Of a stretch of 64,000 nt of DNA, positions 16,668 through 26,846 are shown one piece after another. The stretch is from assembly GCA_015655045.1 (NCBI GenBank), contig JAATFU010000007.1, positions 62,001 through 126,000 of the forward strand, read 5' to 3'. The notes under the pieces are model-generated. The model saw only the letters and a list, made by a program, of their open reading frames with translations, ran no database searches and had not been told where the DNA came from. This DNA is from Candidatus Saccharimonadota bacterium (GTDB lineage Bacteria; Patescibacteriota; Saccharimonadia; Saccharimonadales; Saccharimonadaceae). The position numbers and the translations under genes were made by a program. Position 1 is the first letter of the stretch; every line of letters starts with the position of its first letter.

Positions 16668-19151
16668 ATGGCTGATGATTTCGCAGAATTTGTTTCACAT
16701 TTAACCGACAATGCTCGTACGAGTTTGCATCATGCAACAATGATTGCACAGGGCTATGGAAGTCCTTATATTGGTACAGAACACCTACTACTCGGCGTTC
16801 TTGCTCAGGGCTCTTCGGTAGGAGCAAAGTTGCTCGCCGATGTGGGCATTACCCTCGATCGTGCCCAAGCAGCCTTGAACCTCGCACCACTGAATGTCGT
16901 TGTGGCAACGACAGGAGCAAAGGGACTGAGCGAGACAGCAAAGTTGACTCTCAAAATGAGTTGGGAGCTAGCACAAGAATTCCACCAAGATTACTTGGGA
17001 ACTGAGCACATTCTCTATAGCATTGTGAGCCAAAAGAATGCTCGAGCAACTGTTCTCCTGCGCGATATGAACGTTGATCTAACAGAGCTTGCTGCTGAAC
17101 TTGAGGAGTTCTTTGATCGTCAAAATGATATGTATCAAGATGCCGATGGTATTCGAGCTACAACTGCTAAAAAAACCGCTAAGCGGACTGGTGCGCTAGA
17201 AACATTTGGGACCGACCTTACGGCTCGTGCCAAGGAGGGTAAACTCGACCCCGTGGTCGGCCGTGATGCTCAAGAAGAGCGTATGATTACTATTCTGAGC
17301 CGACGCACAAAAAATAACCCCGTCCTTATTGGGGAACCAGGTGTAGGCAAGACGGCAATCGTTGAAGGCTTAGCTCAACGGATCGCTCACGAAGACGTAC
17401 CTGATCATCTGCTTGATAAACGAGTTATCCAACTAGACCTTGCAGCTATGATTGCCGGTACAAAATACCGAGGTGAGTTTGAGGAGCGTTTAAAGAAAGT
17501 GGTTGATGAGCTTAAGGCTCAAAAAAATGTTATTGTTTTTATAGATGAGCTTCACTTGTTGGTGGGGGCGGGTGCTGCTGAGGGCGCACTTGATGCTGCT
17601 AATATGCTTAAGCCGGCTCTTGCTCGTGGCGAGTTGCACTTGATTGGCGCAACCACGCTTGATGAATATCGTAAACATATTGAGAAAGATACCGCCCTTG
17701 AGCGTCGCTTTCAAACAATTGTAGTGCCAGAACCAAATCTTAAGGATACGATTGCTATTCTTAAGGGTCTACGCGGCTACTACGAGAAGCATCACGGGGT
17801 AAGTATGAGTGATGAGCTTCTTGAGGACGCTGTCTACATGGCGGATCGATATGTGAGTGAGCGCTTCATGCCCGACAAAGCAATCGACGTCATCGATGAG
17901 GCCTCGGCCCTTGTCAAGGTACGTTCGGGTCGTAAACCGAGCAAATTACGTGATTATGTCAAACAGCTCAATAACCTCAACGAGAAGATGGAAGAGGCGG
18001 TTGTCGCAGAGGATTATGAGCGTGCGGCACTTTACAAGACGCGGATTAGTCAAATTAGCCTCAAACTTGACGAAACACGGGAAGCTTTTGACAAGAAGAC
18101 ACCAATTGTCCTCACCGACGATGATGTGGCGCATGCGATTGCGACGATGACAGGTATACCGGTAAAACGGGTCCAAAAATCTGAAGCAAAACTTCTTCGT
18201 AACCTTGAAAAACATCTTGAGAAATATATCATTGGACAACGCGAAGCGGTTGAGAAAGTATCGCGGGCAATTCGTCGAAGTCGTAGCGGAGTTGCAAGTA
18301 GCAAACGCCCCATTGGCTCCTTCGTCTTTATGGGTCCAACCGGTGTAGGGAAAACCGAGCTTGCTCGAGTCCTTGCTCGCGAGGTGTTTGGAAGCGAAGA
18401 AGCACTTATCAAGATTGATATGAGTGAGTTTGGTGAACGTCACAATACAAGTCGTCTTCTCGGTGCTCCTGCGGGCTATGTTGGTTACGAAGATGGTGGA
18501 CAGCTTACCGATAAAATTCGACGTCAGCCGTATAGTGTAGTTCTATTTGATGAGATTGAAAAAGCTCATCCTGAAGTCTTTCAAATCCTGTTACAGCTCC
18601 TTGAGGACGGAAAGCTCACCGACGCAAAGGGGCATCAGGTCGATTTCACCAATACAATCATTATCTTAACGAGTAACCTTGGTGCAGAACGCATGATGAA
18701 AGAGTCAAGTCTCGGTTTTCATATCAGCACCTCTAAGACCGACCAGAAAAAACTTGACGAAGCACATACAGAGAATGCAGAAGCAGCCCAAGAGGCTCTC
18801 TCGAAAATGATGCGCCCCGAACTCATTAATCGCTTTGATAGTATTGTCACCTTTCGAGCATTGACTCGACGCGAAGTCGGCAAGATATTTGATAATCTGA
18901 TCGAAGAACTCCAGGAACGGTTAGTACGAAAGGGTATTCATCTCACTATTCTACCGTCGGCTAAAAAGTTACTCATTGAAAAAGGATATGATGAGAAGTT
19001 TGGCGCTCGACCACTCCGTCGAGCAATTCAAGATGAGCTTGAACATCGCATCGCAGACGGTATCTTATCGAATGAGTATGAGAAGGGTAGTGTACTAACG
19101 GTGGGTGCGCAAAAGGGCGAGATCACATTGCATGTTGCCCAAGAAGCATAG
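16668..19151 (+). CDS. clpC: ATP-dependent Clp protease ATPase subunit ClpC
   Basis: AAA+ unfoldase that feeds proteins to ClpP, 827 residues. Order of parts: two ClpN repeats (1-150), first AAA+ domain with Walker A GEPGVGKT near 225, a UVR-type coiled region ([20 protein letters not shown] near 440), and a second AAA+ domain with [12 protein letters not shown] near 555 and the ClpP-docking tripeptide in SSLGFH near 685. The UVR segment and the LGF tripeptide mark it as ClpC rather than ClpB. AGGAGG at 16647-16652 lies 15 nt before the ATG at 16668, a longer spacing than usual; no better in-frame start exists. It is under a CIRCE operator, as is clpP at 43889. Confidence 0.95.
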   Translation: MADDFAEFVSHLTDNARTSLHHATMIAQGYGSPYIGTEHLLLGVLAQGSSVGAKLLADVGITLDRAQAALNLAPLNVVVATTGAKGLSETAKLTLKMSWELAQEFHQDYLGTEHILYSIVSQKNARATVLLRDMNVDLTELAAELEEFFDRQNDMYQDADGIRATTAKKTAKRTGALETFGTDLTARAKEGKLDPVVGRDAQEERMITILSRRTKNNPVLIGEPGVGKTAIVEGLAQRIAHEDVPDHLLDKRVIQLDLAAMIAGTKYRGEFEERLKKVVDELKAQKNVIVFIDELHLLVGAGAAEGALDAANMLKPALARGELHLIGATTLDEYRKHIEKDTALERRFQTIVVPEPNLKDTIAILKGLRGYYEKHHGVSMSDELLEDAVYMADRYVSERFMPDKAIDVIDEASALVKVRSGRKPSKLRDYVKQLNNLNEKMEEAVVAEDYERAALYKTRISQISLKLDETREAFDKKTPIVLTDDDVAHAIATMTGIPVKRVQKSEAKLLRNLEKHLEKYIIGQREAVEKVSRAIRRSRSGVASSKRPIGSFVFMGPTGVGKTELARVLAREVFGSEEALIKIDMSEFGERHNTSRLLGAPAGYVGYEDGGQLTDKIRRQPYSVVLFDEIEKAHPEVFQILLQLLEDGKLTDAKGHQVDFTNTIIILTSNLGAERMMKESSLGFHISTSKTDQKKLDEAHTENAEAAQEALSKMMRPELINRFDSIVTFRALTRREVGKIFDNLIEELQERLVRKGIHLTILPSAKKLLIEKGYDEKFGARPLRRAIQDELEHRIADGILSNEYEKGSVLTVGAQKGEITLHVAQEA

Positions 19152-20139
19152 TCACCGACTCCTACGAGCTCTTGTAAGTCTTGGTATTGTTATTGCCTGC
19201 GGAGTGGGTGCGTCAGCGATCCTGCTTAATAGGCAGCATATTCTCGATCAGATAGCCGTGTGGCAGTACCAGCCTTCCTCGGATATTGCGAGTTTAGCTG
19301 ACCGAGCTGGTATGAATGATGGCGGTAAGTTTCTTTATTATGCAAGCCAACCAAAACTCGACGGAACGCAAACGTTTAATAATGAATGTCAGCGTATCGA
19401 AACTTCATCGGCTATTCTTGGCTGTTATGTTAATTCACGCATCTATATTTACAATGTAACAGATAGCCAACTTGATGGTATTCGCGAAGTCACGGCGGCA
19501 CATGAAATGCTTCATGCGGCCTATCAACGAATGGGTGATGATGAGAAGAAGACCGTTGATGCCCTCCTAGAGGCTGAGTATACAAAATTAGCAAACGACC
19601 CCGACTTCCAAGAGAGAATGGCGTTTTATGCTCGAACAGAACCGGCCGAACGCGATAACGAACTTCATTCAATTATCGGAACTGAAGTAGCGTCGATAAG
19701 CCCCGAGCTTGAAGCTCACTATAGCCACTATTTTACGAATCGGCAGCAGGTCGTAGCTTTGAGTCAGAAGTATAAAAGTGCTTTTACAAATCTAACAAAC
19801 CAAGCCAGTCAACTTGCGACAGAACTTGATACACTCGCCAGTCGCATTAGCGCTCAGTCCGCTCAATATAACGCTGACGTTAAGACATTAAATGCCGATA
19901 TCGCCGCATTTAATCAACAGGCCGCAAGTGGTGGCTTCTTATCCCAGGGCCAGTTTAATAGTCAACGTGCTACCTTACTTGCACGGGTCAGCGCGTTAGA
20001 TGCTGAGCGAGATGCTATTAATAGCGATATAGCTACATATAACTCAAAGCTTGCCACATATAATGGAATAGCTACGCAATCCGAGCAACTCTATAATAGT
20101 ATAAATAGCACCTTGGCGCCGGCACCATCGGTAGAGTAG
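19132..20139 (+). CDS. Membrane-anchored protein with HEXXH zinc-peptidase motif and C-terminal coiled coil
   Basis: 335 residues. A basic start and a hydrophobic stretch (LLRALVSLGIVIACGVGA) give one N-terminal anchor or signal. AAHEMLHAAYQRM near residue 122 is a typical HEXXH helix, with acidic residues about 25 positions later that could be the third ligand. Cysteines in NNECQR and ILGCYV could pair outside the cell. Residues about 200-320 are helical and rich in Gln, Ala and Ser, suggesting a coiled coil. I do not recognise a named family; zinc proteolysis is inferred. The ATG at 19132 overlaps the clpC end by 20 nt, so it is probably cotranscribed in the CIRCE-controlled unit. Confidence 0.72.
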   Translation: MLPKKHSHRLLRALVSLGIVIACGVGASAILLNRQHILDQIAVWQYQPSSDIASLADRAGMNDGGKFLYYASQPKLDGTQTFNNECQRIETSSAILGCYVNSRIYIYNVTDSQLDGIREVTAAHEMLHAAYQRMGDDEKKTVDALLEAEYTKLANDPDFQERMAFYARTEPAERDNELHSIIGTEVASISPELEAHYSHYFTNRQQVVALSQKYKSAFTNLTNQASQLATELDTLASRISAQSAQYNADVKTLNADIAAFNQQAASGGFLSQGQFNSQRATLLARVSALDAERDAINSDIATYNSKLATYNGIATQSEQLYNSINSTLAPAPSVE

Positions 20140-20141
20140 GG

Positions 20142-20147
20142 TATACT
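20142..20147 (+). promoter_or_regulatory. Leaderless -10 box for radA
   Basis: TATACT ends 7 nt before the radA ATG at 20155; no SD is present. Confidence 0.7.
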
Positions 20148-20154
20148 AGAAGAA

Positions 20155-21510
20155 ATGGTCAAGTCAAGAACTCAATTTATTTGTCAAAATTGTGGAGCGA
20201 GCTATCCAAAATGGATTGGCCGATGTGACAATTGTGGAGAGTGGAATACATTAGTCGAGCAGGCTCCTATTTCATCGGGTAAGTCCGTAGTAGCCCGGGG
20301 CGCTTCGTCTGGAAAAGTGCTGCAACCACAGACGATGAGCTCGATTGCTGCCGATGAGCCAAATCAACGATTAAAGACTGGCTTTAAAGACCTAGATGAG
20401 GTCCTCGGTGCAGGGATCGTGCCCGGAGGGGTAATACTTATGGCTGGCCAACCTGGTATTGGGAAAAGTACCCTGCTACTCCAAGTAACTGCCCATATTG
20501 CAAAGACTGTACCCGTACTATACGCAAGCGGTGAGGAGTCGGCTTCCCAAGTCAAGCTACGAGCCGAACGACTCGGCGCCGAGAAGAGCGAACAGCTCAA
20601 CTTTATCGCCAGCACAAGTGCGGACGATATTGCCGCAACAATTCGAAGCGGTGGCTATAAATTGGTAGTGATTGATTCGATTCAGACACTTGCACTTGAT
20701 GAAATTACCTCTGCTCCTGGAACAGTAAGCCAAATTACCAATAGTAGTAATGTCATTATTCGAGCTGCAAAGGATTCGGGAGCCTCGGTCGTGTTGGTGG
20801 GGCATGTTACAAAAGAAGGTAGCATTGCTGGTCCTAAAGTACTCGAGCATCTAGTTGACGTGGTGTTACAGTTTGAAGGCGATAGATATGGTGGTTTTAA
20901 AGTGGTACGAGCTGTAAAGAACCGTTTTGGCTCTACGAACGAAGCTGCCTTATTTGAAATGTACGAGGAAGGGCTTCGTCTGGTTGAGAATCCTTCGGCA
21001 TCCTTACTCGCCGAACGGCATAGTGCCGATGGCTCAGTTGTTTTGGCTACGCTTGAAGGTACGCGTCCGCTTCTTGTTGAGATTCAGGCCCTTGTAAATC
21101 CAACCAGTTTCGGCTATCCTAAACGTACAGCCAGCGGATTCGATTTGAATCGCCTTAATCTACTGATTGCCGTCCTTGAACGTCGCACAAAACTGAACTT
21201 ATCAGATAAAGATATTTATATTAATGTGGTCGGTGGATTAAGGTTGAACGATCAAGCCGCCGACCTGGCAATCTGTATGGCCATAGCGAGCGCCGCGGCA
21301 GGTAGACGAATTGATGAAGGCGTAGTCGTCTTCGGCGAAGTAGGTCTTGGTGGGGAGATTAGGTCAGTTCAAGCAGCCGATAGGCGTATTGCTGAAGCGA
21401 AAAAACTCGGCTTTACCCGTGCGATTGGTCCAAAAGGCTCAACGAAAACAACATTTATAACGGCAGTTGATGATTTGCGCAGTGCGCTCATTGACTACCT
21501 TCAGAAGTAA
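20155..21510 (+). CDS. radA: DNA repair protein RadA
   Basis: RecA-like helicase that extends recombination intermediates, 451 residues. The N-terminal zinc finger is intact (FICQNCGASYPKWIGRCDNC). The RecA-type core has Walker A GQPGIGKST near 100 and the RadA-specific KNRFG motif near 258. The C-terminal third is the Lon-protease-like domain without proteolytic use (GFDLNRLNLLIAVLERR, then VFGEVGLGGEIRSV). The start is fixed by the finger and by the adjacent -10. The PIN-TRAM gene follows after 8 nt, a pairing also common in Firmicutes (radA-disA-yacL neighbourhood). Confidence 0.96.
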   Translation: MVKSRTQFICQNCGASYPKWIGRCDNCGEWNTLVEQAPISSGKSVVARGASSGKVLQPQTMSSIAADEPNQRLKTGFKDLDEVLGAGIVPGGVILMAGQPGIGKSTLLLQVTAHIAKTVPVLYASGEESASQVKLRAERLGAEKSEQLNFIASTSADDIAATIRSGGYKLVVIDSIQTLALDEITSAPGTVSQITNSSNVIIRAAKDSGASVVLVGHVTKEGSIAGPKVLEHLVDVVLQFEGDRYGGFKVVRAVKNRFGSTNEAALFEMYEEGLRLVENPSASLLAERHSADGSVVLATLEGTRPLLVEIQALVNPTSFGYPKRTASGFDLNRLNLLIAVLERRTKLNLSDKDIYINVVGGLRLNDQAADLAICMAIASAAAGRRIDEGVVVFGEVGLGGEIRSVQAADRRIAEAKKLGFTRAIGPKGSTKTTFITAVDDLRSALIDYLQK

Positions 21511-21518
21511 AGGATTAC

Positions 21519-22541
21519 ATGGAAACAATTATTATCATTCTGCTTCTCATTATCGCAGCAGAAGCAACTTACCTTGTTGCGCAACAAACAAAAAAGAACT
21601 TACCAAAAAAGAACGGGCGAGCTATCTTTGTTGATACCTCGGTCTTAATCGATGGACGCATTCTCTCGATTGCAAAGTCAGGATTCATTACAGATACACT
21701 ATTAATTCCCCGTAGTGTTATTGGGGAATTACAATATCTGGCGGATAACGCTGATGCCGAGAAACGCGCACGAGCTCGTCATGGGCTCGATGTAGTGAGT
21801 GAGCTTCAGGCCATGACGACTGTCAAAGTCGATATCTTTCAGGATGGAAGCAAGGCAGAAGAAGGTGTCGATGAGCGACTCTTAAAACTCGCCAAACAGT
21901 ATAATGGTGTGATATGTACCATTGACTTCAATCTTAACAAGGTGGCTCAGGTAGAACATATTCCTGTCCTTAACGTTAATGATCTTGCGATGAGTTTACG
22001 TATGGCCTACCTGCCAGGTGAGAAGATTCTGCTTGAATTAACACAAAAAGGCAACGATAGCCATCAGGCTGTCGGCCATCTAGTTGATGGTACGATGGTT
22101 GTGGTTGAGCACGCTGGTAAAATGATTGGACAAACCGTAGAGATTGAGTTTATCCGTAGCTTACAAACCTCTGCTGGTAAAATGATGTTTGCAAAACCAG
22201 TGGCTGCAGTTCTTCCAGCGCAGCAAGCAAAGAAACAATCTCCTAAAGGCCAGGCCCCTATGAAGACACAGCCACGCAAACAGATTCAGCGAGCTGAATC
22301 GACGATACCTGCCGTTGCGGTAGCGTATACTGCCCCTATAAGTGTCGTAGAGCCGCCAGTTGCGCCAACGGTGTATCATAGCGATTCAGCTGAACAACTT
22401 AAAGTAAAGCCAGTCCAACGCCCCTACAAGCAAAATCAAACTCGCTCTCAACAGCAACCATCAAAGCCTCGAACCTCCAAGAAGCCGCGTACTTCAGCAC
22501 AAAATGAGGATGACCTCATGAAGCTACTTAATAATCAATAA
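21519..22541 (+). CDS. PIN-TRAM domain protein (YacL-like)
   Basis: 340 residues. One short N-terminal membrane helix (IIIILLLIIAAEATYLVA) replaces the longer membrane region of YacL. The PIN nuclease domain starts at FVDTSVLIDGRI and keeps acidic residues through GVICTIDFNLNKVA. A TRAM RNA-binding domain follows (GHLVDGTMVVVEHAGKMIG). The last ~120 residues are basic, Pro/Gln-rich and low in complexity. A ribosome site (AAAGGA) lies just before the ATG and overlaps the radA stop region, so it is an operon partner of radA. RNA cleavage is inferred from the family, and the target is unknown. Confidence 0.88.
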   Translation: METIIIILLLIIAAEATYLVAQQTKKNLPKKNGRAIFVDTSVLIDGRILSIAKSGFITDTLLIPRSVIGELQYLADNADAEKRARARHGLDVVSELQAMTTVKVDIFQDGSKAEEGVDERLLKLAKQYNGVICTIDFNLNKVAQVEHIPVLNVNDLAMSLRMAYLPGEKILLELTQKGNDSHQAVGHLVDGTMVVVEHAGKMIGQTVEIEFIRSLQTSAGKMMFAKPVAAVLPAQQAKKQSPKGQAPMKTQPRKQIQRAESTIPAVAVAYTAPISVVEPPVAPTVYHSDSAEQLKVKPVQRPYKQNQTRSQQQPSKPRTSKKPRTSAQNEDDLMKLLNNQ

Positions 22542-22561
22542 ATAAGAATATTCAGTTTGCA

Positions 22562-22596
22562 ATAAATAGAGCGGGTAATTCACTCGCTCTATTTAT
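22562..22596. terminator. Bidirectional terminator between the PIN-TRAM and PBP genes
   Basis: ATAAATAGAGCG / CGCTCTATTTAT, a 12-bp perfect stem with an 11-nt loop and A/T-rich arms on both sides, serving two convergent genes. Confidence 0.85.
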
Positions 22597-22620
22597 ATAT
22601 AGTGTCAAATTTCCTAGGGC

Positions 22621-25293
22621 TTACGGATGTGCCGGTAGATTACTTGTACCCGAGGCTGTATATAGCCCTGCATCTGTTACGGTTGCCGTGATGGTCTGGT
22701 CGGTCGTACCAGCCGTAGCAGTGTAAGTGTAGGGACCGGGGGCGTTAATTGTGGCCACAATAGAATCACCAATCTTGATTTGTACATTTGTTAAAGCAAA
22801 AGTTCCTTGGTTCACATTTGTGACATTAATCGAGTAGGTAGACCCATTGACGAGCGTAGCAGTTACGGTTGGTGTAGACGGTGGCTGATCAGTACATTTA
22901 TGTACGTCATCATCTTTTGTGCTGTCATAGCCACTGCCAGACGGTACCATATAGATATCTCGCTTTGTAACGGGATCGGTCGATTTAGTGACAGGTATGT
23001 CAATCTTGGCTCCAGCTGGCGTACAGGAGGTTGCCTTCTTCTTCGATACGGTATCGAACGTTAGGGTTGTATTCGTTTGACCCTGATCCTTCTTCCACCA
23101 GGAAGGATAGAGCTCGCTACCAACCTTTTGTATACCACTAGGTTGCGTAAACCAGTCATTAGCCTTCCACTTGCCCTCGCCAGCATAGACTGTCTGATGG
23201 GCATAGGTCATGACCGTTGCAATTACGGCCCCTGGAAGTGACGAGGTTCCTTTTGACAGAATAGAGGCATCTGAGTTTCCATACCAGACTGCCATGGCAA
23301 GGACTGGGCTATAACTGACCATCCAAATATCTTTTGCATAGCCGCCTTTATCAGATGTACCTGTCTTTGTGGCTGTTGGAACACCAGGAATATACATACC
23401 AAGTGCTTTCGGTCCATCAAGCGGCGTACGTGCCGCATCGTCATGGAGAATATCATCTACAATGTATGCTGATTGTGGGTCAATCACTTGCTTACCGGCT
23501 GGATCAGTCCATTTCTTAAGGACATCACCCGTACTATTAGTTACCTCAAGGACATCAGATTGGGGCTTATAGACACCGCCACGACTGAGGGACGAGAAGG
23601 CATTAACCAAGTCTGTTTGTTTAATACCACATCCTCCAATAGCAGCAGATAAACCAGCCTGGGTATCTTGTCCCTCGGTACAATAGCTCGCGCCACCCAT
23701 GGCATGTATCTCATCAAGTGTCGGTGCAACTCCCGAGGTAGCCATGGCCTTAACGGCCGGAATATTTCGTGAAGTTGCCAAGGCTGATCGAACAGTGATA
23801 TCACCCTTGAAGGTCTGATCGGCGTTTTGTAATTTACAGGTATTATTACAATAGATAGCATCAATATTTTCATCACGGATAAAGGATCCGCTTCCCCAGT
23901 TTGGCGAGCCTGTCGGCTTTTGCTGGAAGAGTTCTGCGTAGACAAGGGGTTTGATCGTAGATCCTGGTTGTAGGTAGGCTAACGCGGCATTGTCTTGACC
24001 AAATCCTGGATAGTCGAACTTTCGACTTCCAAGCATAGCAACTATTTGACCAGTTTGAGTATCTTCAACTGTTGCGGCGCCATTGCTGAAACCGCCATAT
24101 GCGGCAGTTGTCTTGTTGCCGTATTTTGCTAACGGTGTCTCAAAAGTTGTATTCATTGCTTCTTGAAGCTTGTTTTGAATGTCGAGATCGAGGGTCGTCT
24201 TGACGGTGAGCCCACCCTGTCCGACAGTTGCTTCGCCTAGTTCCGATTCAAGTTCACTTCTTACCATCTCGACAAAGTGTCCTGCCTGAATGTCAGTGTA
24301 TTGATCAGGGGCAGGATTAATATGATCAAGTATTGGATAGGCCTTTGCGTCGTCAGCCTGTGCCTTGGTTATATAGCCCTGTTCTGCCATATCATCGAGA
24401 ACAGTATGTTGCCTTGCAATCAGCTTTTCGTGCCCAGAAACTTTATAGGGGTCATATGTCGTAGGGTTTTGTGGAATAGCAGCGAGAAGTGCGGCTTCGG
24501 GTAAAGTTAGGTCTTTAGCCGATACACCAAAGTAAGCTTGTGCACCCGACTCTGCGCCATTGCGTGGTCCACCATATGGTGATTCATTCAGGTAAAGCGT
24601 AAGAATCTGATCTTTATCATACATACGCTCAACTTCGATAGAGAGGATGAGCTCCTTTATCTTACGAGGGATACCGGCGATACCTCTATCTGACGCTTGA
24701 TCGGCGAAGAAGACTTGCTTTACAAGTTGTTGCGTCAGGGTTGATCCACCTTGAGTGCTACCTCCAGTGGCATTATTGAAAACCGCACGTGCCAAGCCGC
24801 TAGGACTCACGCCACCATGCTTGTAGAAGTCTTTATCTTCAACTGCGACTGTAGCATTCTTTAAGTATGGGCTTAATTCATCACTTGAGACAACGAGCTT
24901 ATAATTACCTCCTCCAGTATCTTTCCAGAGGGTCTTTCCATTACGATCTAAGTAGGTGGTAACGGTTGACTGGACGCGCTTAGCTAGTTCATCGGGTCTA
25001 ATTGAGTCAAGGTCTTTACGGAAGTATGCGAAGAGACCACCGACCAATAGACAGAGAAGAAGAAGGGTGATACCGAGGATCTTAAGAGCCATGATACCTC
25101 CCCGCTTGCTAAACCAATAGGCAGCAAGTCGTTTGGGGTGAAGACGATACAATAAACGTTTAACAGGGTGCTTTGGTAAAGAAGCGAGGTATTGAGCGCG
25201 TTTTCGAGCCTCGGCATCTTTTTTGGCCTTGCGTGAATTCGATAAATTAGAGTACACGCTGAGTTTACGCGAGTGTGAAGATTTCTTGGCCAC
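22621..25293 (-). CDS. Class A penicillin-binding protein (transglycosylase-transpeptidase)
   Basis: Bifunctional peptidoglycan synthase, 890 residues. A strongly basic ~70-residue cytoplasmic tail precedes one membrane helix (LKILGITLLLLCLLVGG). The glycosyltransferase domain has the catalytic Glu in VEDKDFYKHGG and the GGSTLTQQLVKQ motif. The transpeptidase motifs are SxxK in PGSTIKPL, SxN in ATSRNIPA and KTG in TKTGTSDKG. About 100 residues after the catalytic domain are Ser/Thr-rich and probably form an Ig-like fold. The start codon is GTG at 25293, with a promoter about 34 nt upstream. It is the only cell-wall enzyme in the window. Confidence 0.94.
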   Translation of the reverse strand: MAKKSSHSRKLSVYSNLSNSRKAKKDAEARKRAQYLASLPKHPVKRLLYRLHPKRLAAYWFSKRGGIMALKILGITLLLLCLLVGGLFAYFRKDLDSIRPDELAKRVQSTVTTYLDRNGKTLWKDTGGGNYKLVVSSDELSPYLKNATVAVEDKDFYKHGGVSPSGLARAVFNNATGGSTQGGSTLTQQLVKQVFFADQASDRGIAGIPRKIKELILSIEVERMYDKDQILTLYLNESPYGGPRNGAESGAQAYFGVSAKDLTLPEAALLAAIPQNPTTYDPYKVSGHEKLIARQHTVLDDMAEQGYITKAQADDAKAYPILDHINPAPDQYTDIQAGHFVEMVRSELESELGEATVGQGGLTVKTTLDLDIQNKLQEAMNTTFETPLAKYGNKTTAAYGGFSNGAATVEDTQTGQIVAMLGSRKFDYPGFGQDNAALAYLQPGSTIKPLVYAELFQQKPTGSPNWGSGSFIRDENIDAIYCNNTCKLQNADQTFKGDITVRSALATSRNIPAVKAMATSGVAPTLDEIHAMGGASYCTEGQDTQAGLSAAIGGCGIKQTDLVNAFSSLSRGGVYKPQSDVLEVTNSTGDVLKKWTDPAGKQVIDPQSAYIVDDILHDDAARTPLDGPKALGMYIPGVPTATKTGTSDKGGYAKDIWMVSYSPVLAMAVWYGNSDASILSKGTSSLPGAVIATVMTYAHQTVYAGEGKWKANDWFTQPSGIQKVGSELYPSWWKKDQGQTNTTLTFDTVSKKKATSCTPAGAKIDIPVTKSTDPVTKRDIYMVPSGSGYDSTKDDDVHKCTDQPPSTPTVTATLVNGSTYSINVTNVNQGTFALTNVQIKIGDSIVATINAPGPYTYTATAGTTDQTITATVTDAGLYTASGTSNLPAHP

Positions 25294-25326
25294 GTTATAT
25301 TTTTCCCATAAGCAGTATTACCACCT

Positions 25327-25332
25327 ATTATA
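25327..25332 (-). promoter_or_regulatory. Extended -10 promoter for the PBP gene
   Basis: TGC-TATAAT on the minus strand, about 34 nt before the GTG start, divergent from tyrS. Confidence 0.6.
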
Positions 25333-25364
25333 GCATTATTTTTCAACCGTAAAGCCTTGACATT

Positions 25365-25373
25365 TGGTATACT
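25365..25373 (+). promoter_or_regulatory. Extended -10 promoter for tyrS
   Basis: TGG-TATACT (-10 at 25368-25373), followed by a leader of about 40 nt that ends in a GGAG SD 5 nt before the ATG. No T-box features are visible in so short a leader. Confidence 0.6.
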
Positions 25374-25419
25374 GACAACAGATATATAATCTAATACTAC
25401 GAATAAATATGGAGATAGC

Positions 25420-26634
25420 ATGACACTTTCCGAAGAACTCATCTGGCGTGGCTTTGTGAATCAAACGACTTACAGCGATCTAACTGCCCTCGATGGCGAA
25501 CCAATTTCTTTCTATTGGGGCGTCGATCCAAGTGCTGACAGTATGACAATAGGAAACCTTGCTGCAGCAATGATGGTCCGTCATTTTATTTCACATGGAC
25601 ATAAGGCTTACCTCCTTGTGGGTGGTGCGACGGGTATGATTGGAGATCCGGATGGCAAGAAGGATGAACGTCACCTTTTAACTCTAGAAGACATTGATCG
25701 CAACAAAAAGGCTATCGAAACTCAATATAAAAGGATCTTTGCAGATCAAGCCTTTACGGTGGTTGATAACTACGACTGGTTTAAAGATATAAATTATCTT
25801 GATTTCTTACGTACTATTGGCAAGAATGTACCTCTTAGCCAGATGCTCGGTCGGGACTTCGTGCAAAGCAGATTAGGTAATGAGGGTAGTGGAATTAGTT
25901 ACGCAGAATTTAGTTATTCATTAATCCAAGGATACGATTTCTTGCATTTGAACCGAGAGCTTGGTGTAACCCTACAAGTATGTGGTGCGGATCAATGGGG
26001 AAATTCACTTGCAGGTGTTGACTTGATTCGTCGACTTGATGGCCAAGAGGCACATGTCTATTCAACTCCACTCATTATTAATAAAACCACGGGTGTGAAG
26101 TTCGGCAAATCAGAAGGCGGAGCAATTTGGCTGGATCCTGCTAAAACGAGTGTCTACTCATTTTATCAATTTCTCCTGAATGTAGACGACGCTACCGTAA
26201 TCGATCTACTAAAGACTTACACACTCCTTTCTCAAGCGGCGATTGAGCAGTTAGCTTCTCACCAACAACAAAATCCCAGTGCACGCGAAGCCCAGAAAAC
26301 ATTAGCTCATGAAGTAACTCTCCTTGTGCATGGGGCCGAACGAACGACAAGCGTCGAGCGCGTGATCGACGTATTGTTTGGTGATGCCGAGCTGGCAACA
26401 CTTCAAGCAGATGATATTGAACTGCTTGCAAAAGAAATTCCTACCATATCACTCGGTCGCAGTCTGGTTAGTGCCCTAACAGAGGCGGGAGCCGCAACGA
26501 GTAATGGCGAAGGGCGACGTTTTATCGAAGCTGGTGCCGTTTCACTCAACGGCAAAAAAGTCAGTGAAGATCAGATGATTGAGTCGATTGCACTTATTAA
26601 AAAAGGCAAAAATACATTTATATTAGTGAGGTAA
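25420..26634 (+). CDS. tyrS: Tyrosyl-tRNA synthetase
   Basis: Class I aminoacyl-tRNA synthetase charging tRNA-Tyr, 404 residues. The HIGH-type motif appears as SMTIGNLAAA, preceded by the tyrosine-pocket segment YWGVDPSAD. The KMSKS-type loop is KFGKSEGG. CGADQWGN lies in the active site. The C-terminal S4-like RNA-binding domain is seen as GRRFIEAGAVSLNGKKV. Size and motifs match the bacterial TyrRS form with an S4 domain. The ATG at 25420 has GGAG 5 nt upstream. Confidence 0.96.
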   Translation: MTLSEELIWRGFVNQTTYSDLTALDGEPISFYWGVDPSADSMTIGNLAAAMMVRHFISHGHKAYLLVGGATGMIGDPDGKKDERHLLTLEDIDRNKKAIETQYKRIFADQAFTVVDNYDWFKDINYLDFLRTIGKNVPLSQMLGRDFVQSRLGNEGSGISYAEFSYSLIQGYDFLHLNRELGVTLQVCGADQWGNSLAGVDLIRRLDGQEAHVYSTPLIINKTTGVKFGKSEGGAIWLDPAKTSVYSFYQFLLNVDDATVIDLLKTYTLLSQAAIEQLASHQQQNPSAREAQKTLAHEVTLLVHGAERTTSVERVIDVLFGDAELATLQADDIELLAKEIPTISLGRSLVSALTEAGAATSNGEGRRFIEAGAVSLNGKKVSEDQMIESIALIKKGKNTFILVR

Positions 26635-26656
26635 CTATTTAAAACGAGGAAAGAGC

Positions 26657-26714
26657 CGGATGCCCCTGGGAGTGAATCGTATGGAATACGACTACTCTTA
26701 TCCAGGGACATCCG
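26657..26714. other. Long imperfect hairpin between tyrS and recG
   Basis: Nested inverted repeats: CGGATGCCCCTGG pairs with CCAGGGACATCCG (one mismatch). Inside lie GAGT/ACTC and TCGTAT/ATACGA around a 3-nt loop. There is no U-tract after the stem, so it is more than a simple terminator; structured RNA, a protein site or a small repeat element are all possible. Confidence 0.55.
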
Positions 26715-26830
26715 CAGGGGAAGTGCAACAGTCTCATCAATGGAGATAGCATCTAACCGCCTCGATAACGACGCTTTTATCCTCACTGAGAATTCCAACT
26801 TCTTCTCCCGTGAAGAATTATATACCAAGC

Positions 26831-26839
26831 TGGTATGAT
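26831..26839 (+). promoter_or_regulatory. Extended -10, leaderless promoter for recG
   Basis: TGG-TATGAT (26834-26839) ends 7 nt before the ATG at 26847. The in-frame ATG at 26835 lies inside the -10 box and cannot be the start. Confidence 0.7.
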
Positions 26840-26846
26840 AGGATAT

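Noticed and set aside
26571-26828. Minus-strand 85-codon frame between tyrS and recG
   Set aside because: It overlaps the tyrS end and owes its length to the long hairpin; no ribosome site or -10 suits it, and the product looks random.
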